From Promethearchaeia archaeon (GTDB lineage: Archaea > Asgardarchaeota > Lokiarchaeia > Sigyniarchaeales > SOKP01), in NCBI GenBank assembly GCA_029856145.1, contig JAHQWK010000026.1, forward strand, positions 27,628 through 91,627: 64,000 nucleotides of DNA, read 5' to 3'. Below are positions 8,455 to 18,255 of the stretch, piece after piece. The translations under genes were made by a program, and so were the position numbers. The first letter of the stretch is position 1. Every line of letters begins with the position of its first letter. The notes below the pieces were generated by a model that was not told where the DNA came from, did not search any database, and worked only from the letters and a program-made list of their open reading frames with translations.

Positions 8455-9807
8455 TTATTTTAAATAATTATAAGCAAATAAAGTATAGACTTTAATGGCA
8501 TTAATATAATCTTTTATTTCTATATATTCATCAGTTGAATGAGCACTTGCACCACTTCCAGGTCCAAACATTATTGTTTTAACACAATAACCCGTATTAC
8601 GGAAATGAGATGCATCAGCACTAGCAGGAAATAGGAGGTAAAATGGTTTTTTATTATACGCTTCTTCGATTATCTTATAAAAACTTTTCAAAATAGAAGA
8701 TTTTTTCCAGTCTTTCCAGTATGATGGTTCAGAATATTGAATATTTTCTATATATACAAAAACTTCTTTTGGTTCACCTACAGGTTCACTTTTTAAAATA
8801 TATCCTAGATCTTCTTCAATCAACTTTTTTAATGCATTAAAAATAGGATCTATATTTTGGCCAGGCAATAATCTAAAATCTATGATAGCTTCACATCTAT
8901 CGGGTACAACATTATCTTTTATTCCTCCCTTAATGATTGTTAAGCTTTTCGTAAACTGGGTGAGTGATTTTAAAACACTATTTAAAATTGGTTGTTCATT
9001 TAGAATTTTTTCTAGAACTTCTGGACGGGGAAGGGCATCACTTATTAGCTTTTTTAATTCTTCTAATGAAAGTGGTGGTTTAATTTTTGGAAGATATTCA
9101 TCTATTTTATCCAAATTATGAATAATTTCACTCATCATATAGATTGCATTTTTTCCCATAAATGGCCATGAAGAATGAGTGGAAATTCCATTTGTGATTA
9201 TCTTTATGATAAGACGTCCTCTTTCACCGATACTTATAACGTGAGGCAAAGGTTTAAGCCTTGTTGGTTCAGCAACAATGCTAAAATTAGGCTTAATTAA
9301 TTTTAATTTATTTTCAATGCACCATTTAGCACCATATACACCCCCAGTTTCCTCATCTGCAACTGCATTCACTATTAAGTTTCCAGAGAGTTTGATTCCT
9401 AGTTTTTTTAGGATTTTTAGAGCGATAACAATTCCCGCTAATCCACCTTTCATATCTGTTGTACCTCTCCCATAAATATACTTATTTCTTTTGATAGTAG
9501 CAGATAATGGCGGATATTTCCATTCCTCTACATTTCCAGGGGGAACAACATCCATATGTCCATTATATAATAAATTTTTTCCTTCAAAATTATCATTTAA
9601 ATATGCAATTAAGTTAGCACGGTTATCACCAAAGGAAAAAATTTCAGATTTTATATTAGAATATTTTAAATATTTGTCAATTATTAGAGCTACATTCTTC
9701 TCATTCCCAGGAGGATTGTAAGACTCAGCTTGAATTAATTCTTGGAAAAAAGTGATATATTCCTCTTGATTCTGTTCAATTTCTTTTAATATCTGATCCT
9801 CACTCAT
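8455..9807 (-). CDS. M20 family metallopeptidase (ArgE/DapE/carboxypeptidase type)
   Basis: A zinc-dependent amidohydrolase that removes an acyl group or a C-terminal residue from an amino acid or short peptide. The metal-site motifs are present: YNGHMDVVPPG (His and Asp ligands), GRGTTDMKGG (bridging Asp), and ADEETGG (catalytic Glu and Glu ligand). A dimerisation domain follows, and the last ligand sits near GSGASAHSTDEYI. The length of 450 residues is normal. Sequence alone does not separate succinyl-diaminopimelate desuccinylase, acetylornithine deacetylase and a broad dipeptidase, and no lysine or arginine genes lie nearby. Start ATG at 9807. Confidence 0.88.
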   Translation of the reverse strand: MSEDQILKEIEQNQEEYITFFQELIQAESYNPPGNEKNVALIIDKYLKYSNIKSEIFSFGDNRANLIAYLNDNFEGKNLLYNGHMDVVPPGNVEEWKYPPLSATIKRNKYIYGRGTTDMKGGLAGIVIALKILKKLGIKLSGNLIVNAVADEETGGVYGAKWCIENKLKLIKPNFSIVAEPTRLKPLPHVISIGERGRLIIKIITNGISTHSSWPFMGKNAIYMMSEIIHNLDKIDEYLPKIKPPLSLEELKKLISDALPRPEVLEKILNEQPILNSVLKSLTQFTKSLTIIKGGIKDNVVPDRCEAIIDFRLLPGQNIDPIFNALKKLIEEDLGYILKSEPVGEPKEVFVYIENIQYSEPSYWKDWKKSSILKSFYKIIEEAYNKKPFYLLFPASADASHFRNTGYCVKTIMFGPGSGASAHSTDEYIEIKDYINAIKVYTLFAYNYLK

Positions 9808-9973
9808 TTAAATTTTCCTTTAAGTTAGTTTTTATTATAGATATTAAGAAAGATTTAGAATTTTATAAAATTTTTTTAAATCGGGAATTTCCTTAATAAA
9901 ATTAAAAAATTTAGGAAATTTTAATACTTTTAAATTATTTTATAAACAAAAATTAGATATTACGGTAATTTTA

Positions 9974-12900
9974 TTGATTCGACGAAAAAAAGAGATAAAA
10001 CGAATATTTATTACCGCACTTTTCATTGTTACAATTTGTTTGTCTAATGTGCAGATATTAAATAATTTTATTGTATTTCAAGATGATAAAATAAATAATA
10101 ATCTTGATGACGAACTCATAGATGAGAATCTTCAAAGTTCTAACCGTAATATTGATGAAGTATTTGCAAATTCTGGTGTAAATCAAGATGTTAGAATTTA
10201 TACAAGTAATACATCAGTAAATTTACAAAATAATGAAAAATTCTTTGAAATTCCTTCACTTGCTTCTCGAGATATGTCTCTTGTTTATGGAAATTTTAAT
10301 TTTACATTTCAAAATAACTTTACCACAGATTATGTTATAGAGGATTATGATGCTCTCTACGCAAATGATTTTATCGCTTTTGATTATGATACAGATTATT
10401 CAGGTATTACTTACAATAATGGTACGCGACTTGATGGAGGTTGGGATTATTTATGGGACGATTTAAATTCTACATCTATTTATTTTGATGCTGAAAATGG
10501 TTTACTAAATTTTACCATTTCGGCTAATTTCACAGGCACTTCATATACTTCTGGAGTCATTAATGGTAGAGTTCAGTTTAACCGGTTAAAAATTCTTGGT
10601 TTCATCACTTCATTAGTTTTTAGACTTTATGCAGATGCAGATCTCACAGTGAGGATATATGATAATTCACATTCTACTTGGATAGATGTGATATCTGGGC
10701 TCCCTATTAACAGTAGTTTTGGTAGACAAAGAATAAATGAGCATATCATTAATGAAAATTTAAATTTCATCGATTTAACAGACACTTGTCATTTACAGTT
10801 TATTTTTGAAAGATCTGATCAAACCCAATTTGAGGCAAGGATACATGGATTTGAGATGCAATCTACTTATGCTTTTGATATTCCTATCACTAGTCAAGAG
10901 TATGTGGCATTAGAATTTGATTTAAGAGGAGAAGAATCAACAGTTAACGGGTTTTATGCCTGGATAAGAACCCTCGATCTAGTAGAAGCTGCTACCACGG
11001 AATTAAATATATCTCTATATCGAGCGGATAGAACGGTTATAAGAACCCCCAGTAATTTAAGAAATATTGATTTAGAGCCAAATTATAATGAGATGATAGA
11101 TTCTGTGTTAGTAAATGGATATAATGGGGATAGTTTAACGCATTTTAAATTTGACATAAGTAATACAGGAAAATTGAACCTTTATAATTATTTTATCGTT
11201 ATCAAATCTAATAATCTTAATGAAGTTTATAGTTTGGTAACATTGCCTCATTACTATTTTGGAGATGAAACAACCGACCATCAATTAAAAACAACTCTAG
11301 ATGATGGAAACAATTGGAGTAATGCTGAACAGGTAATTCCCACTACCACATCAACATATTTATCAGGACAGTTAGACGCCAGCTCATTTAAGTTAAATGT
11401 AACAAGAGGATATATGCCATCAGATTTCATTGTGAATGATAACCATACTTTAAGAATTCAAGATATACCATTAGAAAATTTCGAGGATGATGCATTCCCT
11501 TATAATGAAAGTTCATACTTAACATGGGGTTTAGGTCAATGGAAACATGATTTTCCAACAGCTATCGAGGATGACCCTTCAAATCATTTTCGAGTGGATC
11601 TTACTTGGAATAAATCTATTACTAAAGGATTTAAATTCAATGTATCATCATGCTCTGTGAATGCTTACTGGATTGAACCTGCGGTAAGCACATACACCGC
11701 ATACTATAATATTGATCCTGAATGGTTATTTACTTACGATTTGGATAAAAATGATCCATCTTTCACATATTGGGAATTTCTTGAGTTTTGGTATGTCTTT
11801 CATGATTATTTTACTGCTTATAATGTAACAAATCCTATTAATGAAAAGATCCTTCCGCAAGGAGAAGAACAAAGTATAATAACTGAAGACCCAAGTAAAA
11901 ATAAAATAATTGTTCAAAATGATATTATAACGCAGAGCGGATTTTATACTCTTAATTTAACTTCACATAATTTTATCTATGATATGCATAGTTATATTAA
12001 TTATAAAGGAATATTATGGGAATCAAACGGTTTTATGAATGGAGATAATATATCTCTTCGTGCTGATATACAAGATCATAAAAATAATGCACCTAAGAGC
12101 GATGATTTAAATGTAATTCTTTTTTACCCAAACGGAACAGAATTTATTGAACTGAATTCTTCAAATGGTCTTATTGATGATTCTATATTATTTTACGATT
12201 TTAATAACCAAACAATTCTAGATGTTACAAAAGATCTCACAATTTTTGGAGAATATCATTTAGGTTTCTTTTGCTTTAATGGTTCTGCTATAGGATGTAA
12301 AAAATTAACGCTTTACATTGATGTATATGATATTGAATTATACAATCTTGAATATTATTCATTTTTAAACGCGAATATACTTGATGGAGAAATAAAAAAT
12401 AAGGTTTTCCAGAATTATACTATGTTAGTAGCTTCTATAAACGATACAACAGGAGTTTCTATGCCAAACTTCTATCCAATCAATAAGACTGATTTAAATG
12501 AAGTATTTTCTTATGAGGTTGGTGGACAAGATTTAGAAATTATGATCACATCTTTTTTACAGAGTGAAAATATTATAAATCCCGGTGAAACGATAAATAT
12601 AAACATAACACTCCAAAATCTACATGAATTTATTTCCTTTGAAGTGATGGTTGAAGTAAAATTAGTTTCCTTCATAAATGAAGAATGGATTATCGCAGAA
12701 GATACATCTAATTCCGTTCTATTAGAGTTTTCAGGACATCCAAATGATAATAAAGAATTTAGCTTGGATCTTACAATTCCCAATTTAGACGGGGGTACTC
12801 ATATCTGGAAAGGTGTTAATGCTCCAATCAGATTAGGTGGTGCAAAAACAATAGTAGAGATTTATATAGATGATCCAACCCTTGTTGGTGTATTTGAAAG

Positions 12901-14077
12901 TCTGGATTACTCATTGGTGAGTAATGAAACTTCTGATAATTTTGAAGGTTACATTCTTGGAATGAGGGTAGCAGAAGAAGCAACAAGTAGGTCTATCTTA
13001 TATGATTTTGAAAGAGATGAATGTATTTATTTTCCTGATGCTTCAAAATTCCTAGTTAATATAATCGATCAAAATTATGTAAGTAGCTATGAACAATTTG
13101 CAGATGAATTTTTCTTAAATCTCAATAGTAAATTTATGAATATTACTATAGATCCTATCAATCCTATTAAAGGACAAACATTCAATTTAAGCTCCATCTT
13201 AACCACTGAGTTTGGAGATACCTTATCCGGAAAAAATATATCATGTCAATATTTTAATGATAATGATATCTGGATTGACAAAGGTTCAGATATTACTGAT
13301 TCAAGTGGTTATACTAATTTTTTTATAGACACTCAGACAATTGATTTTGGAGATGAATTATTGCTTAGATTAAATTGGGTTGGTGATACCATAAATGGGA
13401 TTACAAAAAATATCTCAGTAAATATTATCAGTGAACAAAATAATCTTTCCATATCAATAAACCAAAACGATGTTGCTATTTATCAAGGAAAAACCACATC
13501 TTTTAATATTAGACTTGATAATATTGGAGATTCAAATTTAAGAATCACCAATATCACTATCGAGCTAAACAAAGATCAACAATATTCGATCGTCGAAATA
13601 GACTATATTACATTAAGTTGGTTTCGAGCAGGAGAAAGTTCTTTATTGATTGTAGAAGTCTCAGTTAAAGATGTTAATAGGGTTATAATTTCAATATCAA
13701 TAACCGCACAAAATATTCTTACAAACGAAAGTATCATCGTTTCTAAAGAGAAGACATATAACACTTTTCAAATACCTATTTTTGATTATCTAATTCAATA
13801 TTTTATGGGAATGATTGTAGGTCTTATTGCCTTAATTTGGATCATTACTTTATTATATGCGAGGCATACTAAAAAACAAATTGAAACTCCAATTGAGGAG
13901 AAGCCTGCAAAGAAACCACGAAGAGGATACGTCCCTGTAGCTGAATTAAAAAAGCCTAAGCCAGTCAAAAAAATAGTAAAAAAGAAAGAAGAACCTAAGG
14001 AAGAAGAAAAAACGGATTTAGATTCTCTTCTGGAAGAAAGAGGACTAGCTGATAAAAAGAAGAAATCTGAAAAATAA
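9974..14077 (+). CDS. Giant cell-surface protein, beta-rich, with C-terminal membrane anchor and basic tail
   Basis: A 1367-residue protein begins with MIRRKKEIKRIFITALFIV, a signal peptide or signal anchor, and ends with one membrane helix (FMGMIVGLIALIWIITLLYA) followed by a Lys/Glu-rich cytosolic tail of about 75 residues (KKPRRGYVPVAELKKPKP). The middle is Asn/Asp/Ser-rich beta sandwich. Near residues 1150-1240 the pattern fits a CARDB/NEW3-like Ig domain (FNIRLDNIGDSNLRITNITI). Many NxS/T sites suggest N-glycosylation. It is probably an S-layer-associated or adhesin-like envelope protein. The start is TTG at 9974, chosen because it gives the signal peptide; the next in-frame Met is far downstream. 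Confidence 0.78.
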   Translation: MIRRKKEIKRIFITALFIVTICLSNVQILNNFIVFQDDKINNNLDDELIDENLQSSNRNIDEVFANSGVNQDVRIYTSNTSVNLQNNEKFFEIPSLASRDMSLVYGNFNFTFQNNFTTDYVIEDYDALYANDFIAFDYDTDYSGITYNNGTRLDGGWDYLWDDLNSTSIYFDAENGLLNFTISANFTGTSYTSGVINGRVQFNRLKILGFITSLVFRLYADADLTVRIYDNSHSTWIDVISGLPINSSFGRQRINEHIINENLNFIDLTDTCHLQFIFERSDQTQFEARIHGFEMQSTYAFDIPITSQEYVALEFDLRGEESTVNGFYAWIRTLDLVEAATTELNISLYRADRTVIRTPSNLRNIDLEPNYNEMIDSVLVNGYNGDSLTHFKFDISNTGKLNLYNYFIVIKSNNLNEVYSLVTLPHYYFGDETTDHQLKTTLDDGNNWSNAEQVIPTTTSTYLSGQLDASSFKLNVTRGYMPSDFIVNDNHTLRIQDIPLENFEDDAFPYNESSYLTWGLGQWKHDFPTAIEDDPSNHFRVDLTWNKSITKGFKFNVSSCSVNAYWIEPAVSTYTAYYNIDPEWLFTYDLDKNDPSFTYWEFLEFWYVFHDYFTAYNVTNPINEKILPQGEEQSIITEDPSKNKIIVQNDIITQSGFYTLNLTSHNFIYDMHSYINYKGILWESNGFMNGDNISLRADIQDHKNNAPKSDDLNVILFYPNGTEFIELNSSNGLIDDSILFYDFNNQTILDVTKDLTIFGEYHLGFFCFNGSAIGCKKLTLYIDVYDIELYNLEYYSFLNANILDGEIKNKVFQNYTMLVASINDTTGVSMPNFYPINKTDLNEVFSYEVGGQDLEIMITSFLQSENIINPGETININITLQNLHEFISFEVMVEVKLVSFINEEWIIAEDTSNSVLLEFSGHPNDNKEFSLDLTIPNLDGGTHIWKGVNAPIRLGGAKTIVEIYIDDPTLVGVFESLDYSLVSNETSDNFEGYILGMRVAEEATSRSILYDFERDECIYFPDASKFLVNIIDQNYVSSYEQFADEFFLNLNSKFMNITIDPINPIKGQTFNLSSILTTEFGDTLSGKNISCQYFNDNDIWIDKGSDITDSSGYTNFFIDTQTIDFGDELLLRLNWVGDTINGITKNISVNIISEQNNLSISINQNDVAIYQGKTTSFNIRLDNIGDSNLRITNITIELNKDQQYSIVEIDYITLSWFRAGESSLLIVEVSVKDVNRVIISISITAQNILTNESIIVSKEKTYNTFQIPIFDYLIQYFMGMIVGLIALIWIITLLYARHTKKQIETPIEEKPAKKPRRGYVPVAELKKPKPVKKIVKKKEEPKEEEKTDLDSLLEERGLADKKKKSEK

Positions 14078-14128
14078 AAATTTCCACTTTTCTTTTATTC
14101 AAATCTTTTAAAAAAAAGAGAATATAAT

Positions 14129-14482
14129 TTAAAGATTACTTATTGAAATCAAGTTTCTTTTTAAGAGTCCAAGGGAACTCCTTCCATCAACTCCAGCTAA
14201 AGCGATTAACACATTTTTCTCTGAACCCACTAAAACAGCATACCCATTGTCAAGTTCTATTGTTGTGGTTTTTAAAGAACCTTTTCCAATATCATTACCT
14301 AAAGTGTTAGAATCTTTAACAATTTTAGCACAAGCTTTTGCAATTTTCGAATGATCCATATCAGTAATTGTTTGACCTATGATAACTTTCCCGTTCGCGT
14401 CAGCAGCTATTAATCCCTCTGTTTCGGGTACGATATCCATCAGTTCCGCCAATTTCTTTTCAAGAGTCTTTTTATCAACCAT
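14129..14482 (-). CDS. Roadblock/LC7 domain protein
   Basis: A single 117-residue Roadblock/LC7 domain. A helix (DKKTLEKKLAELMDIVP) is followed by ETEGLIAADANGKVIIGQT, the typical strand-turn-strand, then a long helix and NGYAVLVGSEKNVLIALAG. Proteins of this family act as dimeric platforms for small GTPases (MglB, LAMTOR, dynein LC7), and Asgard genomes encode many of them. A TATA-like TTATATAA lies about 12-20 bp before the ATG and there is no ribosome-binding motif, so the mRNA is probably leaderless or nearly so. Confidence 0.88.
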   Translation of the reverse strand: MVDKKTLEKKLAELMDIVPETEGLIAADANGKVIIGQTITDMDHSKIAKACAKIVKDSNTLGNDIGKGSLKTTTIELDNGYAVLVGSEKNVLIALAGVDGRSSLGLLKRNLISISNL

Positions 14483-14629
14483 GGTATTTTTCCCTTATAT
14501 AATCATTTCAATAGATTAGAATTCTGACATTGGTTAAGAAATTATCTTAAATAAATATATAGTTAAATATATCGTTTAAGGAATTTAAATTTATCAAATA
14601 TAAAAAAGGAAAAGTGAAAAAATAACTTT

Positions 14630-14926
14630 TTATTTTAGAATGATTAAAATCAAATTCTCTTCTAATGCTATCATTGTTTCTCTTGATTCTCCGCCTACTG
14701 ATGTTTCTAATCTTATAAAACTAAGATCTCCTTCATTTAACGCATCTACAACTTGACGTCCTTTCCCGATGAGTGAAGTAACATAGGCTGCAATTTCTTC
14801 TGAAATATTTATTTCCATATTTGAGTCTATTGGTAAGCCTGATGAATCACAGATAATAACGCCACGAATTCCCTCACGCTCCTCAAAGCGCCTTATGATA
14901 GCTTTGACCTCTGCTCGATTTATAAT
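14630..14926 (-). CDS. Roadblock/LC7-like protein with probable ATT start
   Basis: From the ATG at 14818 the product has 62 residues, but the same frame stays open upstream. That upstream part encodes the missing first half of a Roadblock domain, including FEEREGIRGVIICDSSG, which corresponds to the ETEGLIAADANG strand of the neighbouring Roadblock protein. No ATG, GTG or TTG lies in the upstream part. A purine-rich AAAGGTG sits 8 bases before an ATT codon at 14926, which would give 98 residues. I therefore propose ATT initiation; the alternatives are a 5' truncated pseudogene or a sequencing indel in the T9 run just upstream. Confidence 0.6.
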   Translation of the reverse strand: MINRAEVKAIIRRFEEREGIRGVIICDSSGLPIDSNMEINISEEIAAYVTSLIGKGRQVVDALNEGDLSFIRLETSVGGESRETMIALEENLILIILK

Positions 14927-15053
14927 CTTAACTACACCTTTAAAAAAAAATATTCTAAATTTTTAGATATTATAATAATAAGATTATAGGTTTTTAATAA
15001 TTTATATGACTTTTCAATAAATTAATTTTTTTACATGAGTTATCTAAGTATCA

Positions 15054-15689
15054 TTAATTCAAAAAATAATTTCTAAACATATTTAATTCTCTCTCTTCTC
15101 TAACAGATGTAATACCCATATGTCCTGGAAATATAAGAAAATTGTCTGAAATTTCTGGATTATACATAATCTTATTTTTTATACTTGAAAATAAAACCCG
15201 CGGATCTCCTCCTCCAAGATCAGACCTCCCAATACTTCGACGAAAAATTAAATCACCGGTAAAAATTACTCCATCTATATTTTTGCCATCGTATTCTTTT
15301 GGGTCTTTTGAATAATATGATAATGAACCTGGAGAATGTCCGGGAGTTTCTAATACAATAAGTGTCAATTCTCCAATCTTAATAGTGTCCCCTTCAGAAA
15401 GCCATCGATTAGCTTCTTTATGTCTATAAATACCAGAATCAAATTCCTTTTTATTGAACATTAATGGAATATTAAAATATCTCAGAATTTTCCCAAGTTT
15501 TAATGTATGATCATAGTGTCCATGCGTTAATAACAGACTAATAGGATTTACATTTAATTCTTCGATAACTTTAATAATAGTATTAGGTTCACCACCGACA
15601 TCAATAATGACTACTTCTTTAGTTTCGCTTGAACCAAAAATGTAGGAGTTAGTGCCAAGAGGCCCCAAAATTAGTCTTTTTAATATCAA
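15054..15689 (-). CDS. Metallo-beta-lactamase fold hydrolase, GloB (glyoxalase II)-like
   Basis: The dizinc motif HGHYDH (about residues 57-62) stands behind LLTHGHYDHTLKLG. ETPGHSPGS supplies the third His, FTGDLIFRRSIGRSDLGGGD the bridging Asp, and IFPGHMGITS the last His. The FRRSIGRSDL stretch is typical of hydroxyacylglutathione hydrolase-like archaeal and bacterial MBL enzymes. They cleave thioesters or related substrates; archaea lack glutathione, so the substrate is open. The length of 211 residues is normal. The ATG at 15689 gives MILKRLILGPLGTNSYIFG, the usual N-terminus. Confidence 0.88.
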   Translation of the reverse strand: MILKRLILGPLGTNSYIFGSSETKEVVIIDVGGEPNTIIKVIEELNVNPISLLLTHGHYDHTLKLGKILRYFNIPLMFNKKEFDSGIYRHKEANRWLSEGDTIKIGELTLIVLETPGHSPGSLSYYSKDPKEYDGKNIDGVIFTGDLIFRRSIGRSDLGGGDPRVLFSSIKNKIMYNPEISDNFLIFPGHMGITSVREERELNMFRNYFLN

Positions 15690-15736
15690 AAAATATACAC
15701 TTCTTTAGGTATTAAAGGTAAAAAAAAATTGAGATG

Positions 15737-16021
15737 TTATTTTTTCAGCATTTGGTTGAGATCATTTAATTTATTATAGAGTTCCAAACCCTTCTCTGTA
15801 AGTTTAATATACTTTACTTTGCTTGTATTTTCAATCTCTATTAAGCCTTTCTTGATTAATTCCTCTTTCACTCGAAAAAACGAATTATAGTATGAAAATT
15901 TATTTAATTCGTTGTAAAATGTATGCTTATCTGCCCGATAGTCTTTTTGGTTAATAAGAACCTGGTACGTGTCCTTAAAACCTTTCTTTTTCATTAATCC
16001 TATTAAATCTTTAAATATCAT
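15737..16021 (-). CDS. Winged-helix transcription regulator (PadR/ArsR-like)
   Basis: A 94-residue protein with a winged-helix core: FRVKEELIKKGLIEIENTSK is the recognition helix and first wing strand, KVKYIKLTEKGLELYNKLN the second strand and C-terminal dimer helix. LTEKG is the signature of PadR/MarR/ArsR-type regulators. It contains no ligand domain. An 18 bp perfect palindrome at 16147-16164, about 126 bp upstream of its start, is a candidate operator. Confidence 0.68.
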   Translation of the reverse strand: MIFKDLIGLMKKKGFKDTYQVLINQKDYRADKHTFYNELNKFSYYNSFFRVKEELIKKGLIEIENTSKVKYIKLTEKGLELYNKLNDLNQMLKK

Positions 16022-16146
16022 AATAAGTCCTATACCTAATTAAAATGTCTAGAATATCTTACTAATTTGTAATGGGAAATTAAAAAACATTAAAAAATCT
16101 TTTGATTAGAAATTATTCATTCGAAAAGATTAAATTTGAAGTTTTA

Positions 16147-16164
16147 TAACAAAAATTTTTGTTA
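16147..16164. promoter_or_regulatory. 18 bp perfect palindrome, candidate operator
   Basis: TAACAAAAATTTTTGTTA is its own reverse complement over all 18 bases. It lies in the 337 bp gene-free stretch 16022-16358 between the divergent winged-helix regulator gene and a small plus-strand ORF. The size and symmetry suit a dimeric winged-helix repressor. In AT-rich DNA such palindromes also arise by chance. The rest of this stretch holds a short purine-rich segment (GGAGG at 16331) and no gene I can see. Confidence 0.3.
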
Positions 16165-16358
16165 ATTTAACTATTATATTGAAAATTGTTCACTTGCAGA
16201 TTTGATGCGCTCCCTTTGTCTATGGATATTTTAAGAGATAGTGGGAAAAATGTGGGAAAAATTTAAATAAGATCAATATAATATAATAAATAATTGATTA
16301 AAAAATTAAAAAAAAATTAAAAAAAATTTAGGAGGAAAAAGAAAAAAAGTAAACAAAA

Positions 16359-16517
16359 ATGTTAAAAAAGATCAGTTCAGATATTATTAAAAGTGTTGAA
16401 AGAAGCAATAAGCAAGTGAATAAGATTCCTTCCTTAGATCATTCTAAAATAACGGAGAGAATTTTAGAAAGCTTTATCGAGGGTATAAACAAAAATAAGA
16501 AAATTGATAACCCATAG
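16359..16517 (+). CDS. Small hypothetical protein (52 aa)
   Basis: ATG at 16359 opens a 52-codon frame ending at TAG 16515-16517. The product starts MLKKISSDIIKSVERSNKQV and ends KNKKIDNP; it is charged and helical with no membrane segment. GGAGG lies at 16331, about 23 bases ahead, which is further than usual for ribosome binding. It sits between the winged-helix regulator and the PfkB kinase. No family recognised; coding status is uncertain. Confidence 0.35.
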   Translation: MLKKISSDIIKSVERSNKQVNKIPSLDHSKITERILESFIEGINKNKKIDNP

Positions 16518-16602
16518 TAAATATAGTTTTTTCTTAAATCTTAATTTTTTGTATTTCTAAACAATAATTTCTTAATTCTTTATTTATTTTAGTATTATAT
16601 CT

Positions 16603-17496
16603 ATGAATACAGAATCAGCAGACATAGTTATTTTAGGACATTTAGCTAAAGATATTATTGAAATTGATGGAACAAGCTATACAAGTCTAGGAGGAGCAGT
16701 TTATTATGGGGGAATGGCTGGATCTCATATGGGCCTAAAGATTACAGTTATTACAAGATTAAAAGAAGATGATTTTTCACTTTTAGAAGTTTTTAAAAAA
16801 AATGGAATAAAATATTTCGCATATCCTTCTGAGGAAACTTCGGGTCTACGAAATATTTATTCGTCAAAAAATATGGAATTTAGGGATTATAAACCGCTTG
16901 GGTTTGCCGGTTTGTTTAAAAGGGAAGAGATTCCTGAGTTTAATCCTCCTCCAAAATTTTTTATTATTAGTCCTATTGTTGCGGGAGAAATTAATTTAGA
17001 ATTATTGGAACATATAAAAAAGAAATACAATAACGTATGTCTTGATATACAAGGTTTTATTCGATTAATAGACCATGGAAAAGTGTTTTATTCTACCCTT
17101 TCTCTAAAAGAAAAGAAACAAATAATTTCTAATATAGAAGTATTAAAGCTTGACCAAACTGAAGCAGAAATTTTAACATGTCATCAAAATATCAATCAAG
17201 CAGCCAAAAAATTAGCCAAATTTGGACCAAATGAAATTTTAATCACCCATGAAAAGGGGATTTCTTTATATACTTCTAATTCAAAATTTACTTTCCCTTG
17301 GAAAAATAAGAATTCAGTAGGAAGGACTGGAAGAGGGGATACTGTTTTTATTAGTTATTTGGGGTCGAGGTTAGATAAGAAGCCTGAAGAATCCTTAAAA
17401 TTTGCCGCAGCTCTTACATCTCTTAAATTAGAATCTCCAGGGCCATTTAATCTACCATTATATCAAGTTGAAAGTTTAATTAAAAAAGAGTATTAG
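16603..17496 (+). CDS. PfkB family carbohydrate/nucleoside kinase
   Basis: Transfers phosphate from ATP to a sugar, nucleoside or related alcohol. The N-terminus (IVILGHLAKDIIE, then SLGGAVYYGGMAGSHMG) is the ribokinase-like substrate lid and GG motif. VGRTGRGDTVFISYL near residue 240 is the GxGD signature with the catalytic Asp, here G-R-G-D. The length of 297 residues is standard. It is followed after 7 bp by the radical SAM gene on the same strand, so the two are probably co-transcribed. The substrate cannot be read from sequence. Confidence 0.85.
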   Translation: MNTESADIVILGHLAKDIIEIDGTSYTSLGGAVYYGGMAGSHMGLKITVITRLKEDDFSLLEVFKKNGIKYFAYPSEETSGLRNIYSSKNMEFRDYKPLGFAGLFKREEIPEFNPPPKFFIISPIVAGEINLELLEHIKKKYNNVCLDIQGFIRLIDHGKVFYSTLSLKEKKQIISNIEVLKLDQTEAEILTCHQNINQAAKKLAKFGPNEILITHEKGISLYTSNSKFTFPWKNKNSVGRTGRGDTVFISYLGSRLDKKPEESLKFAAALTSLKLESPGPFNLPLYQVESLIKKEY

Positions 17497-17503
17497 TTCA
17501 AAC

Positions 17504-18247
17504 ATGAGACTTGGAGGAATAGTCGATATTTCAACAAAGGATATTCCGGGAAGATCCAGTATGGTCCTTTTCACTGTAGGGTGTAATTTTAAATGTGAGT
17601 TTTGTTATAATAAATATCTTTTACAGCCTAATATTGGGAGAGAATATGAAATTAAAGAAATAATTGATAAAATAGCCACTAATTCATTAGTAAGCGGAGT
17701 AAGCATTACTGGGGGTGAACCAACTCTACAAAAAGATTTACTTGATCTATGTAAACAAATTCAAAAAATTGATAAATATATAAGTATAGATACTAATGGT
17801 TCAAATCCAGATGTCATAATAAAAATTGTTCCATTCATTAATAGAGTCGCTATGGATTTAAAAGGTCCACTAATTCCAGGAAAACTTGAAAAAATCGCAG
17901 GTGTTAAAGTAGAATTAGATAAAATTTTAGAAACTATAAAATTTTTGAATGACCAAAAGCAGATTGATTTTGAAATACGTACTACTTACATAGGAAAATT
18001 ATTAGATGCTGCTGATATTGACGAAATTATAACCTTTCTTAACAATGTAGGATTCAGTGGTAATTTCGTATTGACACAATATCAATTTCTTGAAGGTGTA
18101 GGTGATGAATACAAGAAGATTTTTTCAAAACCAGAGCATGATATTTTAGTAAAATTAATAGAACTATATAAGCATAAAGATTTGTTTTTTAAAATATTTT
18201 TACGGGATGATGTTGTAGGATATTGTAGCATCAATGAATTAAAATAG
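17504..18247 (+). CDS. Radical SAM activating enzyme (NrdG/PflA-like)
   Basis: The 247-residue protein has the radical SAM cysteines CNFKCEFC (C27, C31, C34) after MVLFTVG, then GVSITGGEPTLQ, the GGEP SAM-binding motif. It lacks the extra ferredoxin insert of many glycyl-radical dehydratase activases and most resembles archaeal anaerobic ribonucleotide reductase activases (NrdG2). These enzymes cleave SAM to install a glycyl radical on a partner. The only glycyl radical enzyme in the window lies 4.7 kb downstream, separated by minus-strand genes, so partnership is possible but unproven. Start ATG 17504. Confidence 0.85.
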   Translation: MRLGGIVDISTKDIPGRSSMVLFTVGCNFKCEFCYNKYLLQPNIGREYEIKEIIDKIATNSLVSGVSITGGEPTLQKDLLDLCKQIQKIDKYISIDTNGSNPDVIIKIVPFINRVAMDLKGPLIPGKLEKIAGVKVELDKILETIKFLNDQKQIDFEIRTTYIGKLLDAADIDEIITFLNNVGFSGNFVLTQYQFLEGVGDEYKKIFSKPEHDILVKLIELYKHKDLFFKIFLRDDVVGYCSINELK

Positions 18248-18255
18248 AGTAATAA

